Assembly: GCF_020524035.2 (NCBI RefSeq)
Contig: NZ_CP129013.1
Location: 1,477,822 to 1,541,821 of the forward strand
Source of the DNA: Bacillus carboniphilus
GTDB taxonomy: Bacteria; Bacillota; Bacilli; Bacillales; JAIVKR01
Length of the DNA: 64,000 nucleotides
Reading direction: 5' to 3'
Shown here: positions 37,982 to 50,533 of the stretch, one piece after another
How the letters are laid out: every line of letters starts with the position of its first letter
Numbering within the stretch: the first letter of the stretch is position 1
Program-made: the position numbers and the translations under genes
The notes under the pieces: model-generated
The model's input: only the letters and a program-made list of their open reading frames with translations
Databases searched by the model: none
What the model was told of the DNA's origin: nothing

Positions 37982-38653
37982 TTAATAATCAGAAACAGCG
38001 GTTTGTCCGCTTACAATTGCAATACCAGAACTTGCTCCGATGCGAGTTGCACCTGCTTCAATCATCTCAAGTGCACCTTTCCGATCACGAACGCCACCTG
38101 AAGCCTTCACACCAATTTTTGGTCCAACTGTTTCTCTCATTAACTTAATATCTTCGACTGTAGCTCCTCCAGTTGAAAATCCTGTAGAAGTTTTCACATA
38201 ATCCGCGCCTGCTTTGACAGATAGCTCACAGGCCTTTACAATTTCATCTTTTGTTAATAGGCAAGTTTCAAAAATAACTTTTGTTAACGCTTGTCCTTTA
38301 GCTGCCTCTACTACTGAACGAATGTCTTTTTCAACTAAATCATAATTTTTATCTTTCAATGCCGCAATATTAATAACCATGTCAACTTCTGTTGCACCTT
38401 TTTCAATCGCATCTTTTGTTTCAAATGCTTTTACTTCTGGTGTATTGGAACCTAAAGGAAAGCCGATAACTGTACATACGTCAACATTTGATCCAGCTAA
38501 TAGTCCAGAGGCTTTTTCAATCCAAGTAGGGTTTACACATACGGAAGCAAAATTATATTGTTTCGCTTCCTCACATAGTTTTTCTATTTGTTCACTTGTT
38601 GTATCCGCTTTTAAAGCAGTATGATCTATCATGTTTGCAATTTCTTTAGACAC
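37982..38653 (-). CDS. deoC: Deoxyribose-phosphate aldolase
   Basis: DeoC cleaves deoxyribose 5-phosphate to glyceraldehyde 3-phosphate and acetaldehyde in deoxynucleoside catabolism. The 223-residue TIM barrel has KVIFETCLL, the Schiff-base lysine in [14 protein letters not shown] and the phosphate-binding [10 protein letters not shown] and GASSG segments. A single gene with its own terminator; I do not recall deoC at this place in B. subtilis. Confidence 0.94.
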   Translation of the reverse strand: MSKEIANMIDHTALKADTTSEQIEKLCEEAKQYNFASVCVNPTWIEKASGLLAGSNVDVCTVIGFPLGSNTPEVKAFETKDAIEKGATEVDMVINIAALKDKNYDLVEKDIRSVVEAAKGQALTKVIFETCLLTKDEIVKACELSVKAGADYVKTSTGFSTGGATVEDIKLMRETVGPKIGVKASGGVRDRKGALEMIEAGATRIGASSGIAIVSGQTAVSDY

Positions 38654-38794
38654 TTATTAAAACTCCTTCCATAATAAGTTGTACGTACCTCTTTACTATA
38701 CCACTAATTTGATGAAAAGACGAGGTTTATGTAGAATATTTTGCAATAAAAACGAGTTTTTATGTCTAAATTCTAATAATTCTCTAAAAAATCA

Positions 38795-38838
38795 TAAAAA
38801 AAAGCGTTAACCTCTCCGTCTTTAAGAGATTAACACTT
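38795..38838 (-). terminator. terminator after mtaB (end of the heat-shock operon)
   Basis: GTGTTAATCTCT / AGAGGTTAACGC, twelve pairs with two wobbles, then eight T's on the minus strand. Confidence 0.8.
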
Positions 38839-38845
38839 CTTTAAT

Positions 38846-40192
38846 TTATGACGTAAGTCGAATTTGACCTTCCTCAAGCACTCTTACAAATTGACCTTCA
38901 TTATAGGGATACCCAGGTTTATCAATTTTCACTTTCACTAGTTTCCCTATCATTTCTTCAGTTGCTGGAAAGACTACCTTTAAATAATTATCCGTATACC
39001 CTTCATATAAACCACTTTCAGGTGCTTCTTTATATCGGTCCTCAGGAATTACTTCTAGAACCTCATTTTCAAATTGAGAAGCATATTGCTTCGCTAGTTG
39101 ATCCGAGAGAGCGATTAAACGATGAACACGTTCATTTTTAACTTCTTCATCTACTTGACCATCCATAATAGCTGCTGGTGTACCTGTACGTTTAGAAAAA
39201 GGGAAAACGTGCAACTCAGAAAACTGATGATCTTTAATAAAATTAAAGGTTTCCATAAATTCCTCTTCTGTTTCTCCAGGAAAACCAACAATGACATCCG
39301 AAGTAATTGCTAAGCCCGGCATGGCTTTCTTTAACTTCTCAATTCTATTAGAAAACATTTCCATTGAATACTTTCGTCTCATTCTCTTTAATACAGAATT
39401 GGATCCTGATTGAAGAGGTATATGCAAATGTCTAACAACTTTATTGGATCGGTTTAGAACTTCTATTACTTCATCGGTTATTTGACTAGCTTCTATTGAA
39501 GATATGCGAATTCTCTTCAATCCGATGACTTTTTCATCAAGTTCACGCAATAGCATGGCGAAGTTGTAATCTTTCATATCCTCACCATATCCACCTGTAT
39601 GAATTCCAGTTAAAACAATTTCCTTATAACCTGCATCAACAAGTTTTTGAGCTTGATCTACAACCTCTTGTGGCTCTCTAGATCTCATAAGTCCTCTAGC
39701 CCAAGGAATAATACAGAACGTACAGAAGTTATTACAGCCTTCTTGTATTTTTAAGGATGCACGAGTTCGATCAGTGAAGCTAGGAACGTCTAATTCTTCG
39801 TACACACGTGCTTTCATAATATTATTCACGCCATTAATTGGTTCCCGTTCTTTTTGATACTGTTTAATGTAATCCAGCATTTTTATTCGATCACTTGTCC
39901 CTACTACAATATCAACTCCTGGAATTGCCATTACTTCAGCTGGCGAAGTTTGAGCATAGCAACCTGTTACACAAATAACAGCATCTGGATTGTTTCGAAT
40001 AGCTCTTCTAATAACTTGTCGGCTTTTTTTATCTCCAGTGTTCGTTACGGTACATGTATTAATAACATAAACATCTGCTTTTTTTTCAAAACTTTCCCGC
40101 GTGTAGCCAGCATTACTAAAAAGTTGCCAAATCGCTTCCGTTTCATAGTGATTAACTTTACATCCTAATGTGTGAAATGCTACTGATGCCAT
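38846..40192 (-). CDS. mtaB: tRNA (N(6)-L-threonylcarbamoyladenosine(37)-C(2))-methylthiotransferase MtaB
   Basis: MtaB (YqeV) converts t6A37 to ms2t6A37 in tRNA. The 448-residue radical-SAM methylthiotransferase has the N-terminal UPF0004 domain (HTLGCKVNHYETEA, CTVTNTGD, VTGCYAQTSP), the SAM-cluster motif CNNFCTFCIIP near 150 and a C-terminal TRAM domain. Last gene of the hrcA-initiated operon, six bases after rsmE. Confidence 0.94.
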   Translation of the reverse strand: MASVAFHTLGCKVNHYETEAIWQLFSNAGYTRESFEKKADVYVINTCTVTNTGDKKSRQVIRRAIRNNPDAVICVTGCYAQTSPAEVMAIPGVDIVVGTSDRIKMLDYIKQYQKEREPINGVNNIMKARVYEELDVPSFTDRTRASLKIQEGCNNFCTFCIIPWARGLMRSREPQEVVDQAQKLVDAGYKEIVLTGIHTGGYGEDMKDYNFAMLLRELDEKVIGLKRIRISSIEASQITDEVIEVLNRSNKVVRHLHIPLQSGSNSVLKRMRRKYSMEMFSNRIEKLKKAMPGLAITSDVIVGFPGETEEEFMETFNFIKDHQFSELHVFPFSKRTGTPAAIMDGQVDEEVKNERVHRLIALSDQLAKQYASQFENEVLEVIPEDRYKEAPESGLYEGYTDNYLKVVFPATEEMIGKLVKVKIDKPGYPYNEGQFVRVLEEGQIRLTS

Positions 40193-40197
40193 CTAAT

Positions 40198-40953
40198 TCA
40201 CCTCATCAATTCTAAATAATACGATACTGCCGATAAAAGATATAATGGAGCCGTTTCCGCTCTTAAAATTCTTGGTCCTAAACTACAAGAAATAAACCCA
40301 TTTTCCTTTAATATTTCAAGTTCTTTTTCTGTAAAACCGCCTTCTGGTCCAAACAAAACAAACAACGATTGGTCTTTTTCTATAGTTGAAATTATTTGAT
40401 GAAGTTTTTTTGCTTCACCTTGTTTTGACTCTTCTTCATAAGCAACAATCTTATAATTGTAATTAGAGGCCTTTTCAATTAGCTCCTCAAAACTTAATGG
40501 TTTTTCAACCATGGGTACTAAACTTCGATGTGATTGCTCTGCGGCTTCCTTAGCAATCTTATTCCATCTAACAACCTTATTTTTTATTTTCTTTTGATCT
40601 AATTTGACAATGGAACGAGTTGCATTAAAAGGGACAAACTCTTTCGCTCCAAGTTCTGTCCCTTTTTGTATGATATATTCTAGCTTATCCCCTTTAGGCA
40701 TCCCACTCGCAATTGTTACATGAACAGGCAATTCTGAAGAACTCTTTATCCATGATAAACGATCAACCATAACAAAATCATCCGTTATTTTTTGGATTAG
40801 TCCTTTAGCAGTATAACCATCAAGCGTACAAATAATTAAAGGTTCGTTTTCCTTCATACGCATAACACGGGAGATATGATGAACATCATCTCCCGTGATT
40901 TTTACTTGATCTTCTATATCTTCTCTTTTTATTGAGACAAAATAACGTTGCAT
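40198..40953 (-). CDS. rsmE: 16S rRNA (uracil(1498)-N(3))-methyltransferase RsmE
   Basis: A 251-residue SPOUT-family methyltransferase. N-terminal PUA-like domain (DDVHHISRVMRMK) and C-terminal knot with LFGPEGGFTEKE and SLGPRILRAETAPLY, the SAM-binding loops. ATG behind GAGGGGC. Between prmA and mtaB in the heat-shock operon. Confidence 0.94.
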   Translation of the reverse strand: MQRYFVSIKREDIEDQVKITGDDVHHISRVMRMKENEPLIICTLDGYTAKGLIQKITDDFVMVDRLSWIKSSSELPVHVTIASGMPKGDKLEYIIQKGTELGAKEFVPFNATRSIVKLDQKKIKNKVVRWNKIAKEAAEQSHRSLVPMVEKPLSFEELIEKASNYNYKIVAYEEESKQGEAKKLHQIISTIEKDQSLFVLFGPEGGFTEKELEILKENGFISCSLGPRILRAETAPLYLLSAVSYYLELMR

Positions 40954-40994
40954 AACATGCCCCTCTTATAGTAATGGAGTTATTTTTTACATCC

Positions 40995-41930
40995 CTATTC
41001 TTTTTTAGCTATGAAAGCAATCCAATCCTCCATAACTAAAGTTTCATGAATTGCAAAACCTGCATTTTGAAGCGCTAATTTCACTTGATCCTTCTTATTA
41101 TGAATAATGCCTGATGTGATAAAAGTACCACCTTTTTTCAAATTCGTATAAGCGTCTGTTACAAATCTTAAAATCACTTCAGCCAATATATTGGCAACAA
41201 CTACATCTGCTTGTTCATTCATTTCATCTAGTAAATTGTTTTGTTTAACCTCTACATGATCGGATACTTTATTGATTTTAGTATTTAATCTTGCGCTTTC
41301 CACTGCTACAGGGTCAAGATCTAACGCATAAATAGTCTTTGCACCTAACTTGGCTGCTGCAATACTTAATACTCCTGAACCAGTCCCTACATCAATTACG
41401 CTATGCCCGGTTTTTATCGTTCTCTCGAGTGCTTGAATACATAGGACAGTTGTAGGATGCGTTCCGGTCCCGAAAGCCATACCTGGGTCTAATTCAATGA
41501 TGAGTTCATTTTTTTCAGGCGTATATGATTCCCAGGTAGGAACGATCGTAAACTTTTCAGAAATTTTTACCGGATGATAATACTTTTTCCAAGCTGTTGC
41601 CCATTCTTCTTCGTTAACTTCACTAATTGAAATATCATTTCTTCCTAAATCAATGTTATAGAGCAACAAATTATTAATTGCTTCCTTAATTTCATCTACA
41701 GTTTCTCCTAAAAAACTGTTTACAGGAAGATAAGCTTTAATAATGACACCTTCTTCAGGATAATCATCAGGATTTAATTGGTAGATTTCTCCATATCGAT
41801 CTTCTCTTTCCTTCAATAAATCAAGACGATCTTCAATGACAACTCCACTAGCTCCTGATTCATGAAGAATATTAGAAATAGGCTCAACTGCCTCCTGAGT
41901 CGTATGGATGCTAAATTCCGACCACTTCAT
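40995..41930 (-). CDS. prmA: Ribosomal protein L11 methyltransferase
   Basis: PrmA trimethylates L11. The 311-residue product has the L11-recognition N-terminal domain and the SAM-dependent methyltransferase domain with FGTGTHPTT and [15 protein letters not shown] (about 170-190) and VVANILAEV. Follows dnaJ by 21 bases in the operon. Confidence 0.95.
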   Translation of the reverse strand: MKWSEFSIHTTQEAVEPISNILHESGASGVVIEDRLDLLKEREDRYGEIYQLNPDDYPEEGVIIKAYLPVNSFLGETVDEIKEAINNLLLYNIDLGRNDISISEVNEEEWATAWKKYYHPVKISEKFTIVPTWESYTPEKNELIIELDPGMAFGTGTHPTTVLCIQALERTIKTGHSVIDVGTGSGVLSIAAAKLGAKTIYALDLDPVAVESARLNTKINKVSDHVEVKQNNLLDEMNEQADVVVANILAEVILRFVTDAYTNLKKGGTFITSGIIHNKKDQVKLALQNAGFAIHETLVMEDWIAFIAKKE

Positions 41931-41951
41931 TCTACCAACTCCTTCATATGA

Positions 41952-43067
41952 TTAATCTCCCTTAAAGGCTTTTTTTACTTTTTCAAAAAGCGTTTCTTCA
42001 TGTTCACTAGGACGATTTCCTGTCGTTTTTGAAAAGTCTCTTAAAATTTCTTTTTGCTTTTCTGTCAAATTGGTTGGTGTTACAACACGTACAATGACAT
42101 GCTGATCTCCTTGCCCATATCCTCTTACATTTGGAACGCCTTTCCCTTTTAGGCGAAACTTTGTGCCTGTTTGTGTTCCAGCTGGTACCTTTAGTTTAAC
42201 CTTCCCATGAAGAGTAGGGACTTCAATTTCATCACCTAGAGCTGCTTGTGCAAAAGTAACGGGCATTTCACAATAAATATCGTCTCCATCACGTTCAAAT
42301 AATTCATGCTGACGGACATTAAACACAACATATAAGTCTCCAGACGGCCCTCCATTTACACCAGGTTCACCTTGACCGGATACACGTAATTGTTGACCAT
42401 CATCTACTCCAGCTGGAATCGTAACAGAAATCTTCTTACGCTTTTTCACATTACCATTTCCACCACATGTCGTACATTTTTCTTTGACAATTTTCCCCTT
42501 ACCTTGACAGTAATTACATACCCTACGATTAACGATTCTACCGAAAGGAGTATTTTGCTCGATATTTAATTGTCCAGAGCCTTTACAGTGCTTACACATT
42601 TCTGGATTCGTTCCTGGTTTAGCTCCAGAACCATGACATGTTGAACATTCTTCTTCACGAGGAATCTCGATCGTTGTTTCTTTTCCAAAAACAGCGTCCT
42701 CAAATGCAAGAGTCATTGTATATTGTAGGTCAGCCCCTTGTCTTGGTGCATTAGGATCACGTCTTCTTCCGCCACCACCGAAGATAGAGCTAAAAATATC
42801 CTCAAAACCAAAACCGCCACCAAAATCACCACCACCAAACCCAGCGTTAGGATCAGTGTGTCCAAATTGGTCATAATGGGCTTTCTTTTGATCATCAGAT
42901 AAAACTTCGTATGCTTCTTTAACTTCTTTAAACGTTTCTGCAGCACTTTCTTCTTTATTTATATCAGGATGGTACTTTTTTGATAGCTTACGATAGGCTT
43001 TTTTTATCTCATCCTTAGAGGCACCCTTACCAACCCCAAGTACTTCATAATAATCACGCTTACTCAT
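41952..43067 (-). CDS. dnaJ: Co-chaperone DnaJ
   Basis: A 371-residue type I DnaJ: J domain with HPD (residues about 5-70), Gly/Phe-rich linker ([17 protein letters not shown]), four CxxCxGxG zinc repeats ([32 protein letters not shown]) and the C-terminal substrate-binding domains. It stimulates DnaK ATP hydrolysis. Separated from dnaK by a terminator, so it may be partly uncoupled from the upstream genes. Confidence 0.96.
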   Translation of the reverse strand: MSKRDYYEVLGVGKGASKDEIKKAYRKLSKKYHPDINKEESAAETFKEVKEAYEVLSDDQKKAHYDQFGHTDPNAGFGGGDFGGGFGFEDIFSSIFGGGGRRRDPNAPRQGADLQYTMTLAFEDAVFGKETTIEIPREEECSTCHGSGAKPGTNPEMCKHCKGSGQLNIEQNTPFGRIVNRRVCNYCQGKGKIVKEKCTTCGGNGNVKKRKKISVTIPAGVDDGQQLRVSGQGEPGVNGGPSGDLYVVFNVRQHELFERDGDDIYCEMPVTFAQAALGDEIEVPTLHGKVKLKVPAGTQTGTKFRLKGKGVPNVRGYGQGDQHVIVRVVTPTNLTEKQKEILRDFSKTTGNRPSEHEETLFEKVKKAFKGD

Positions 43068-43202
43068 GAACTCACTCCCGATTTCTCACATAAAATTCAT
43101 TCTATCACTGAAAAGACTTCTAAATCAACACTTATCCTACATTTAACGATATGTTCTTGTAGGTAATATATACTCTACAAGGGGGGTGTTCAAAAAGTCT
43201 TT

Positions 43203-43244
43203 AAAAAAAGTCAAAGTCAAGACATATCCTGACTTTGACTTTTA
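43203..43244 (-). terminator. terminator between dnaK and dnaJ
   Basis: AAAGTCAAAGTCA / TGACTTTGACTTT perfect stem followed by T's on the minus strand. It would reduce read-through into dnaJ. Confidence 0.75.
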
Positions 43245-43263
43245 AACTGCTTAGAGTCTTTTA

Positions 43264-45104
<1,841 letters not shown>

Positions 45105-45130
45105 CTATACCTCCTAAAAAATATGTAATT

Positions 45131-45730
45131 TTATTGATTTACTTTAACCATTGATGGTCTGACCACACGATCTTTAAGTTTATAACCCTTTTGAAGCTCT
45201 TCAACTACAACATTAGAATCATATTCATCATCTTCAACTTGCATTACAGCTTGATGAAAATGAGGATCAAATGGTTCACCTACAGATTTTATAGGCTCAA
45301 CTCCTTCTTGTTCAAGTGCTTTAAAGATTTGGTCATAAACCATTTCCATTCCGTGCAAAAGATTTTTCACTTGTTCATCATCAGAATCTATTTTTAGTGC
45401 TCGTTCAAAATTATCTAGAGCTGGTAAAAGATCTGTAATTAAACTTTGAGCACGATATTTTTGACCTGATTCTTGATCTAGTCTTGTTCTACGACGATAA
45501 TTGTCAAAATCGGCCTGTAAACGAAGCAAACGACTTTCAGTTTCCGTTAGAGCCTTCTTTGTAAGCTCTAATTCTTCATCAATTGAATCAGAATCGGTCA
45601 CTTGTTCTTCAGTATCAATCTCTTTATCATCAATATTCTCATCTTGCTCATTTTGTTCATCAGTTAATGTATCACTTTCTAAATGTTCTTCTTTCAACGT
45701 TTCCATCTCTTTCTCTTCCACATCATTCAC
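45131..45730 (-). CDS. grpE: Nucleotide exchange factor GrpE
   Basis: A 199-residue DnaK exchange factor: acidic disordered N-terminus (about 1-60), a long coiled coil (about 60-110; [17 protein letters not shown]) and a beta-rich C-terminus with [12 protein letters not shown] and [13 protein letters not shown] 45728-45730 behind GGGAGGTG. Follows hrcA across a 282-base gap holding a repeat element. Confidence 0.95.
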   Translation of the reverse strand: MNDVEEKEMETLKEEHLESDTLTDEQNEQDENIDDKEIDTEEQVTDSDSIDEELELTKKALTETESRLLRLQADFDNYRRRTRLDQESGQKYRAQSLITDLLPALDNFERALKIDSDDEQVKNLLHGMEMVYDQIFKALEQEGVEPIKSVGEPFDPHFHQAVMQVEDDEYDSNVVVEELQKGYKLKDRVVRPSMVKVNQ

Positions 45731-45742
45731 CTCCCTTAAAGA

Positions 45743-45945
45743 ATAAAAGCTGAAGCCTTTTTATGTACATCATCTAAGTTCAGCCACGTCCTGTGGCAAC
45801 GATGATGCTAGCACCTCGTGTGCATCGTCGACAAGCAAAAGAAAAGATGATCTACTAATTACAGCCACGTCCTGTGGCAACGTAGATCCACCTCCATCCT
45901 GGAGGCGTCTCGGGCTAGGTGCTGAAGCTAGATAAGAATAAAAGC
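45743..45945 (+). repeat. mosaic hairpin repeat, locus G, inside the hrcA-grpE operon
   Basis: Opens AATAAAAGCTGAAGCC and ends GCTGAAGCTAGATAAGAATAA. The two main modules are clean: CATCATC (45768-45774), GCCAC-GTCCT-GTGGC, GATGATG (45801-45807); and GATCTAC (45849-45855), GCCAC-GTCCT-GTGGC, GTAGATC (45882-45888). It also has CCTCC-ATCCT-GGAGG. It sits between hrcA and grpE. Confidence 0.85.
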
Positions 45946-45965
45946 TGAAGCACCTTAATTACAAA

Positions 45966-45997
45966 GTAAAAGGGATGGGTAATCTTGATACCCACCT
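45966..45997 (-). terminator. possible attenuating hairpin after hrcA
   Basis: GGTGGGTA-TCAAGAT-TACCCATCC followed by CTTTTAC on the minus strand, 16 bases past the hrcA stop. It could lower grpE-dnaK transcription relative to hrcA. Confidence 0.45.
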
Positions 45998-46012
45998 GCT
46001 TAAACACTCACT

Positions 46013-47038
46013 TCAATCATAAAAATTAGTAACAATCTTAGACAGATCATTCGCTACCAATTGAATCAAACTAATGACTCTTGAATATTCCATACGTGTG
46101 GGTCCAATAACTCCAATTGTTCCTAATTGACTTCCCCCAATTGAATAGGTGGCAGTTATTAAGCTACAATTTTTCATTTCTACAGCATCATTTTCTGTGC
46201 CTATTTTTACTTTTATACCCGTTTGATTTGCATGAAGCAACGGGTATAAACTTTCCTCTTTTTCAATTAACTGCATAAAGCTTCTCATCATAGCAACGTC
46301 ATGAAATTCAGGCTGTTTAAAAATATTTGTTTTCCCACCGAAATAAAGCTTTTCTTTTTCATCAATAGAAAGTGTTCCAGAAAGCAATTGAATGAGGGAA
46401 TCATAATTTTCTAAGTTCTCTCTTAATAAAACAGCTACTTCTTTATATATTTTATTCTTCAATTGCTGAAGTGGTACTCCTACTAATCGATCATTTAAGA
46501 TATTAACCATACGTTCAATCTCACTAGGATCAATGGATTCAGGAAAACTAATTGTTCTGTTACTAACATACCCATTACTCGTTACAATGATCGCCACAAC
46601 GGTATCATCGTTTATAGGGATAATTTGAATTCTCTTTAGTTTATTTTCGGTAAACTTAGGTCCAAGTATAATCGATGTATAGTTAGTTAAGTCAGATAAT
46701 ATTTTAGCAGAATTCTGAACGATTCTCTCAAGTTCATATATCTTCTCTGCAAAAACAGATTTAATTACTACAATTTCATCTTTCTTTAATTTCTGCGGAG
46801 ATATAAGATGGTCAACATAGTAACGATAGCCTTTTTCAGAAGGGATACGTCCTGATGAGCTATGGGTTTTTTCGATAAGACCCATTTCTTCCAAATCAGC
46901 CATGTCATTCCTAATGGTTGCAGAACTATATAAAATATCTTGCTTTTTAGATAATGTACGTGACCCAATTGGTTGCCCAGAATGAATAAAACCATCTACA
47001 ATTACTTGTAAAATGTTTAATTGACGACCTGTAAGCAT
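46013..47038 (-). CDS. hrcA: Heat-inducible transcription repressor HrcA
   Basis: HrcA binds CIRCE to repress class I heat-shock genes and is kept active by GroE. The 341-residue product has the N-terminal winged helix ([38 protein letters not shown]) and the GAF-like dimerisation domain ending [15 protein letters not shown]. Start ATG 47036-47038 with GAGGTGATG. A CIRCE element lies 17-43 bases upstream, so it is autoregulated. Confidence 0.95.
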   Translation of the reverse strand: MLTGRQLNILQVIVDGFIHSGQPIGSRTLSKKQDILYSSATIRNDMADLEEMGLIEKTHSSSGRIPSEKGYRYYVDHLISPQKLKKDEIVVIKSVFAEKIYELERIVQNSAKILSDLTNYTSIILGPKFTENKLKRIQIIPINDDTVVAIIVTSNGYVSNRTISFPESIDPSEIERMVNILNDRLVGVPLQQLKNKIYKEVAVLLRENLENYDSLIQLLSGTLSIDEKEKLYFGGKTNIFKQPEFHDVAMMRSFMQLIEKEESLYPLLHANQTGIKVKIGTENDAVEMKNCSLITATYSIGGSQLGTIGVIGPTRMEYSRVISLIQLVANDLSKIVTNFYD

Positions 47039-47054
47039 TGTATCATCACCTCTG

Positions 47055-47081
47055 TTAGCACTCTGTTATTACGAGTGCTAA
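47055..47081. promoter_or_regulatory. CIRCE operator
   Basis: TTAGCACTC, nine bases, GAGTGCTAA: a perfect CIRCE inverted repeat, between the promoter and the hrcA start codon. Confidence 0.96.
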
Positions 47082-47091
47082 ATCTACAAAT

Positions 47092-47120
47092 AAGTTATCA
47101 GATGACAGAGGAATTGTCAA
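47092..47120 (-). promoter_or_regulatory. SigA-type promoter of hrcA
   Basis: Consensus TTGACA (47115-47120), 17-base spacer, TAACTT (47092-47097). The CIRCE follows immediately downstream and the -35 touches the hemW stop codon. Confidence 0.65.
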
Positions 47121-48263
47121 TTACAAACCACTTAAAAATGATTGGAACACCTCATTCCCTATCATTTTCCCTTCCTCTGTTAAATATATCGATGATCCAT
47201 CTTGTTTAAGAAGGTTTCGATTAAATAAAATTTGAATTTCTTCTCCGAATAGGTCGAATAGGTCTTCAGAAAATTTCTCTTTAAAATGGTCAACGGACAC
47301 TCCTTTTGTCTTTCTTAATCCTAAAAACATCTCTTCTTCAATCATTTCCTTTCTAGTGACGAGATGTTCATCTATAAAAGCAGTGCCTTTCTCTTTTATC
47401 AAAGACATATACTTGTTGAGGGGCCTAGCATTTACACGCCTTACTCCATGAACATAACTGTGAGCTCCAGCACCAAAACCGTAATATTCTTCATTATTCC
47501 AGTAGGTTAAATTATGTATACTCTCATATCCCTCCATTGAAAAATTACTAATTTCATATTGATTCCGCCCCGCTTTTTTCATTTCAGTCATTAATTTTTC
47601 AAACATCATAGCCTCTTGTTCTTGAGGTGGTAGATGAAGCTTTCCTTTTTGAAGTCGATTATAAAACACGGTCTTTGGCTCTACAATTAAGGAATATGAA
47701 GAGTAATGCGGAACATCTAATGACAATGCTAGTTTTAATGAATCAAGAAAAACCTCCATTGTTTGACCTGGCAAACCAAACATTAGATCTAGACTAATAT
47801 TTTTAAACTGTAATGCTCTTGCTATTTCAACAGCATGGTAGACATCATCCGCTCGATGAGTCCTACCAATCTTTTTTAACAAATCTTTATCAAAGGTTTG
47901 AACTCCAAAACTTAATCTGTTCACTCCACCTTGTTTAAGTAAGGCTAATTTTTCTTCTGTGAGATCATCAGGATTACATTCGAATGAATACTCAACTTCT
48001 TTTGTTAAAGGTAAAATATTATCACTAATAATGGATAAGAGATAAGAAAGTTCTTCTGAATTAAGAGCCGTTGGTGTTCCGCCACCAACAAAGATTGTTT
48101 CAACTTTTTCCGTTTTAAATAACTCAAATGTCTTTTTTATTTCTACCTCTAACATTTGCAAATATCCTTTTACAGGTTGCTTTTCAATAAAATATTTATT
48201 GAAATCACAATAGTGACAAATCTGTTTACAAAATGGAATATGAATGTATACGGCTCTTGGCAT
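47121..48263 (-). CDS. hemW: Radical SAM haem chaperone HemW
   Basis: A 380-residue radical-SAM protein with the CxxxCxxCxF cluster motif CKQICHYCDF at residues 12-21, GGGTPT, and a C-terminal HemN-C domain. HemW binds haem and is not a proven coproporphyrinogen oxidase, although it is often so labelled (hemN). ATG (48261-48263) behind AAGGTGATG. Ends at the hrcA promoter. Confidence 0.93.
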   Translation of the reverse strand: MPRAVYIHIPFCKQICHYCDFNKYFIEKQPVKGYLQMLEVEIKKTFELFKTEKVETIFVGGGTPTALNSEELSYLLSIISDNILPLTKEVEYSFECNPDDLTEEKLALLKQGGVNRLSFGVQTFDKDLLKKIGRTHRADDVYHAVEIARALQFKNISLDLMFGLPGQTMEVFLDSLKLALSLDVPHYSSYSLIVEPKTVFYNRLQKGKLHLPPQEQEAMMFEKLMTEMKKAGRNQYEISNFSMEGYESIHNLTYWNNEEYYGFGAGAHSYVHGVRRVNARPLNKYMSLIKEKGTAFIDEHLVTRKEMIEEEMFLGLRKTKGVSVDHFKEKFSEDLFDLFGEEIQILFNRNLLKQDGSSIYLTEEGKMIGNEVFQSFLSGL

Positions 48264-48325
48264 AACATCACCTTCTAAAAATTATTATCATGCAATTTAT
48301 CCAGAAGTTAAAAGGAAGCATCATT

Positions 48326-48492
48326 TAAGAAAAGCGCAAGCGCCCGTTTAGCGACACATAAACAAGAAAGAATGGCTAACTTCCGCCACGACCTTTGCGT
48401 CGAAAGCGCTACCTGCCGCTGGGCGATGGAGACAGACACTGATGAAAACATCATTCAAATAGGGACAAACTTTTATACTATCTCACTCTGCG
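48326..48492 (+). repeat. mosaic hairpin repeat, locus H (degenerate)
   Basis: Opens AAGAAAAGCGCAAGCGCCCG and has a degenerate CCACGACCTTTGCG module, GCTGGGCGATGGAGACAGACA closing, then the shared tail (ATAGGGACAAACTTTTATACTATCTCACTCTG) directly abutting the lepA terminator. Confidence 0.7.
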
Positions 48493-48522
48493 AAAAAGAC
48501 CTGACAATTGGTCAGGTCTTTC
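48493..48522 (-). terminator. terminator after lepA
   Basis: GACCTGAC-AATT-GTCAGGTC stem with TTTTT on the minus strand. Confidence 0.8.
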
Positions 48523-48549
48523 GAGAAAAAATATTGATAAGGTTTATTA

Positions 48550-50373
48550 TTAAGAATCCTCCATTTTTAACACTGCCATAAAGGCCTCTTGAGGAACCTC
48601 AACAGATCCAACTTGTTTCATGCGACGTTTTCCTTCTTTTTGTTTCTCCAGAAGTTTACGTTTTCTTGAAATATCTCCACCATAACATTTTGCTAAAACA
48701 TTCTTTTTAATGGCTTTAATCGTTGACCTTGCAATAATTTTTGTACCAATCGCAGCCTGTATCGGCACTTCAAACTGCTGACGAGGTATTAGTTCTTTTA
48801 ATTTCTCAACAATCAACTTTCCTCTTTCATATGCCGTATCACGATGTACTATGAAAGATAAGGCATCGATTTTCTCTCCATTTAATAATATATCCATTTT
48901 AACTAGTTTAGATGGTCTATATCCAACTAATTCATAATCAAAGGAAGCATATCCTTTCGTATTTGACTTTAGCTGGTCAAAGAAATCATAGACAATCTCT
49001 GCAAGAGGTATATCATAAACAATACTTACTCTTATCTCATCTAAATACTGCATATCAACAAATATTCCACGCTTACCTTGGCAAAGCTCCATTACACTGC
49101 CTACATAATCGTTTGGCACCATAATAGTTGCCTTAACATAAGGTTCTTCCACATGTTCAATTGACTGTGGATCTGGCATATTTGAAGGGTTATCTACTTT
49201 CAACACTTCATCATCAGTTAAATGAACATCATAAATAACAGATGGGGCAGTAGTAATTAAGTCTATTTTAAATTCTCGTTCTATCCGTTCTTGAATAATT
49301 TCCATATGCAACATTCCTAAAAATCCACAACGGAAGCCAAACCCTAAAGCTTGAGAGGTTTCTGGTTCAAATTGCAAAGAGGAATCATTTAATTCTAATT
49401 TTTCAAGAGCTTCACGTAAGTCGTTGTACTTTGCAGTATCTATCGGATATAACCCACAATATACCATAGGATTCAATCTTCTATAACCAGGCAATGGCTC
49501 TTTTGCTGGGTTATCAAAGGAGGTAATTGTATCTCCTACACGAGAGTCTCCTACATTTTTTATCGATGCCGTTAAAAAGCCAACATCACCCACGGTAAGT
49601 TCCTTTAAAGGTGTCGCTTTAGGCGTGAAAACACCTAATTCTGAAACCTCAAAATGTTTACCTGTTGCCATCATTTTAATTTTATCGCCAACGCTAACTG
49701 TTCCTTCAATGATTCGAATATAAGCAACTACCCCACGATATGGGTCATATAATGAATCAAAAATCATTGCCTTTAAAGGGGCGCTAGGATCACCTTGAGG
49801 AGTGGAACCTTTTCAACCACTTGTTCTAGTATTTCCCCGATTCCTACACCAGCTTTCGCTGATGCTAATACAGCCTCTGAAGCATCTAACCCGATAACAT
49901 CTTCAACTTCTTTTCGAACTCTTTCAGGTTCAGCACTAGGTAAATCTATTTTATTGATAACAGGTAAAATTTCTAAGTCGTTATCAAGCGCTAAATAAAC
50001 GTTTGCCAACGTTTGAGCTTCAATTCCTTGTGCAGCATCTACTACAAGGACCGCACCTTCACAAGCAGCCAAGCTTCTTGAGACTTCATAAGTAAAATCG
50101 ACGTGTCCTGGAGTATCAATTAAGTGGAAAATATATTCTTCTCCGTCTTTAGCTATGTACTTCAATTGTACTGCATTTAATTTAATGGTTATTCCTCGTT
50201 CACGTTCAAGATCCATTTGAATCTAATAGCTGTTCTTTCATTTCTCTTTGCGTTATTGCTGCCGTTTTTTCAAGGATTCGATCAGCAAGGGTCGACTTTC
50301 CATGATCAATATGAGCAATAATAGAGAAATTCCGAATCCGCTGTTGACGTGCCAATCTTTCCTCATTATTCAT
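48550..50373 (-). pseudogene. lepA: Elongation factor 4 (LepA), two frameshifts in this sequence
   Basis: LepA is a translational GTPase. Piece 1 (ATG 50371-50373) has G1 AHIDHGKST and ends at LLDSNGS; the expected [14 protein letters not shown] needs one A fewer in AAATGG (plus 50216-50218). Piece 2 has [12 protein letters not shown] and NKIDLPSA and breaks at EKVPLLK; inserting one base at about 49802/49803 (CCA-GCT-CCT-CAA) gives [21 protein letters not shown]. Piece 3 is intact to the C-terminal [17 protein letters not shown]. All domains are otherwise conserved, so I read both as sequence errors. Confidence 0.9.
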
Positions 50374-50439
50374 ATCCTGTTCACTCCTACATGCCAACAT
50401 ACACTAGCACTGATTATAACAATACGGAGCTCAAGATTC

Positions 50440-50480
50440 AACAAAAAAGAAAAGCGGAAGCGCCCGCTTAGCAACGAAGT
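50440..50480 (+). repeat. mosaic hairpin repeat, locus I (opening only)
   Basis: AAAGAAAAGCGGAAGCGCCCGCTTAGCAACGAAG matches the opening arm of the family (first 20: AAAGAAAAGCGGAAGCGCCC). The rest of the unit is missing. Located between lepA and yqxA. Confidence 0.65.
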
Positions 50481-50533
50481 AAAACGAAAATAACATTACC
50501 TTTATAAAAAAACGAAAACTTATCGCACTTAAG

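Noticed and set aside
48550-50373. Split LepA as three real genes
   Set aside because: Pieces abut within a few bases and join into the standard protein after one-base changes; pieces 2 and 3 lack ribosome binding sites.
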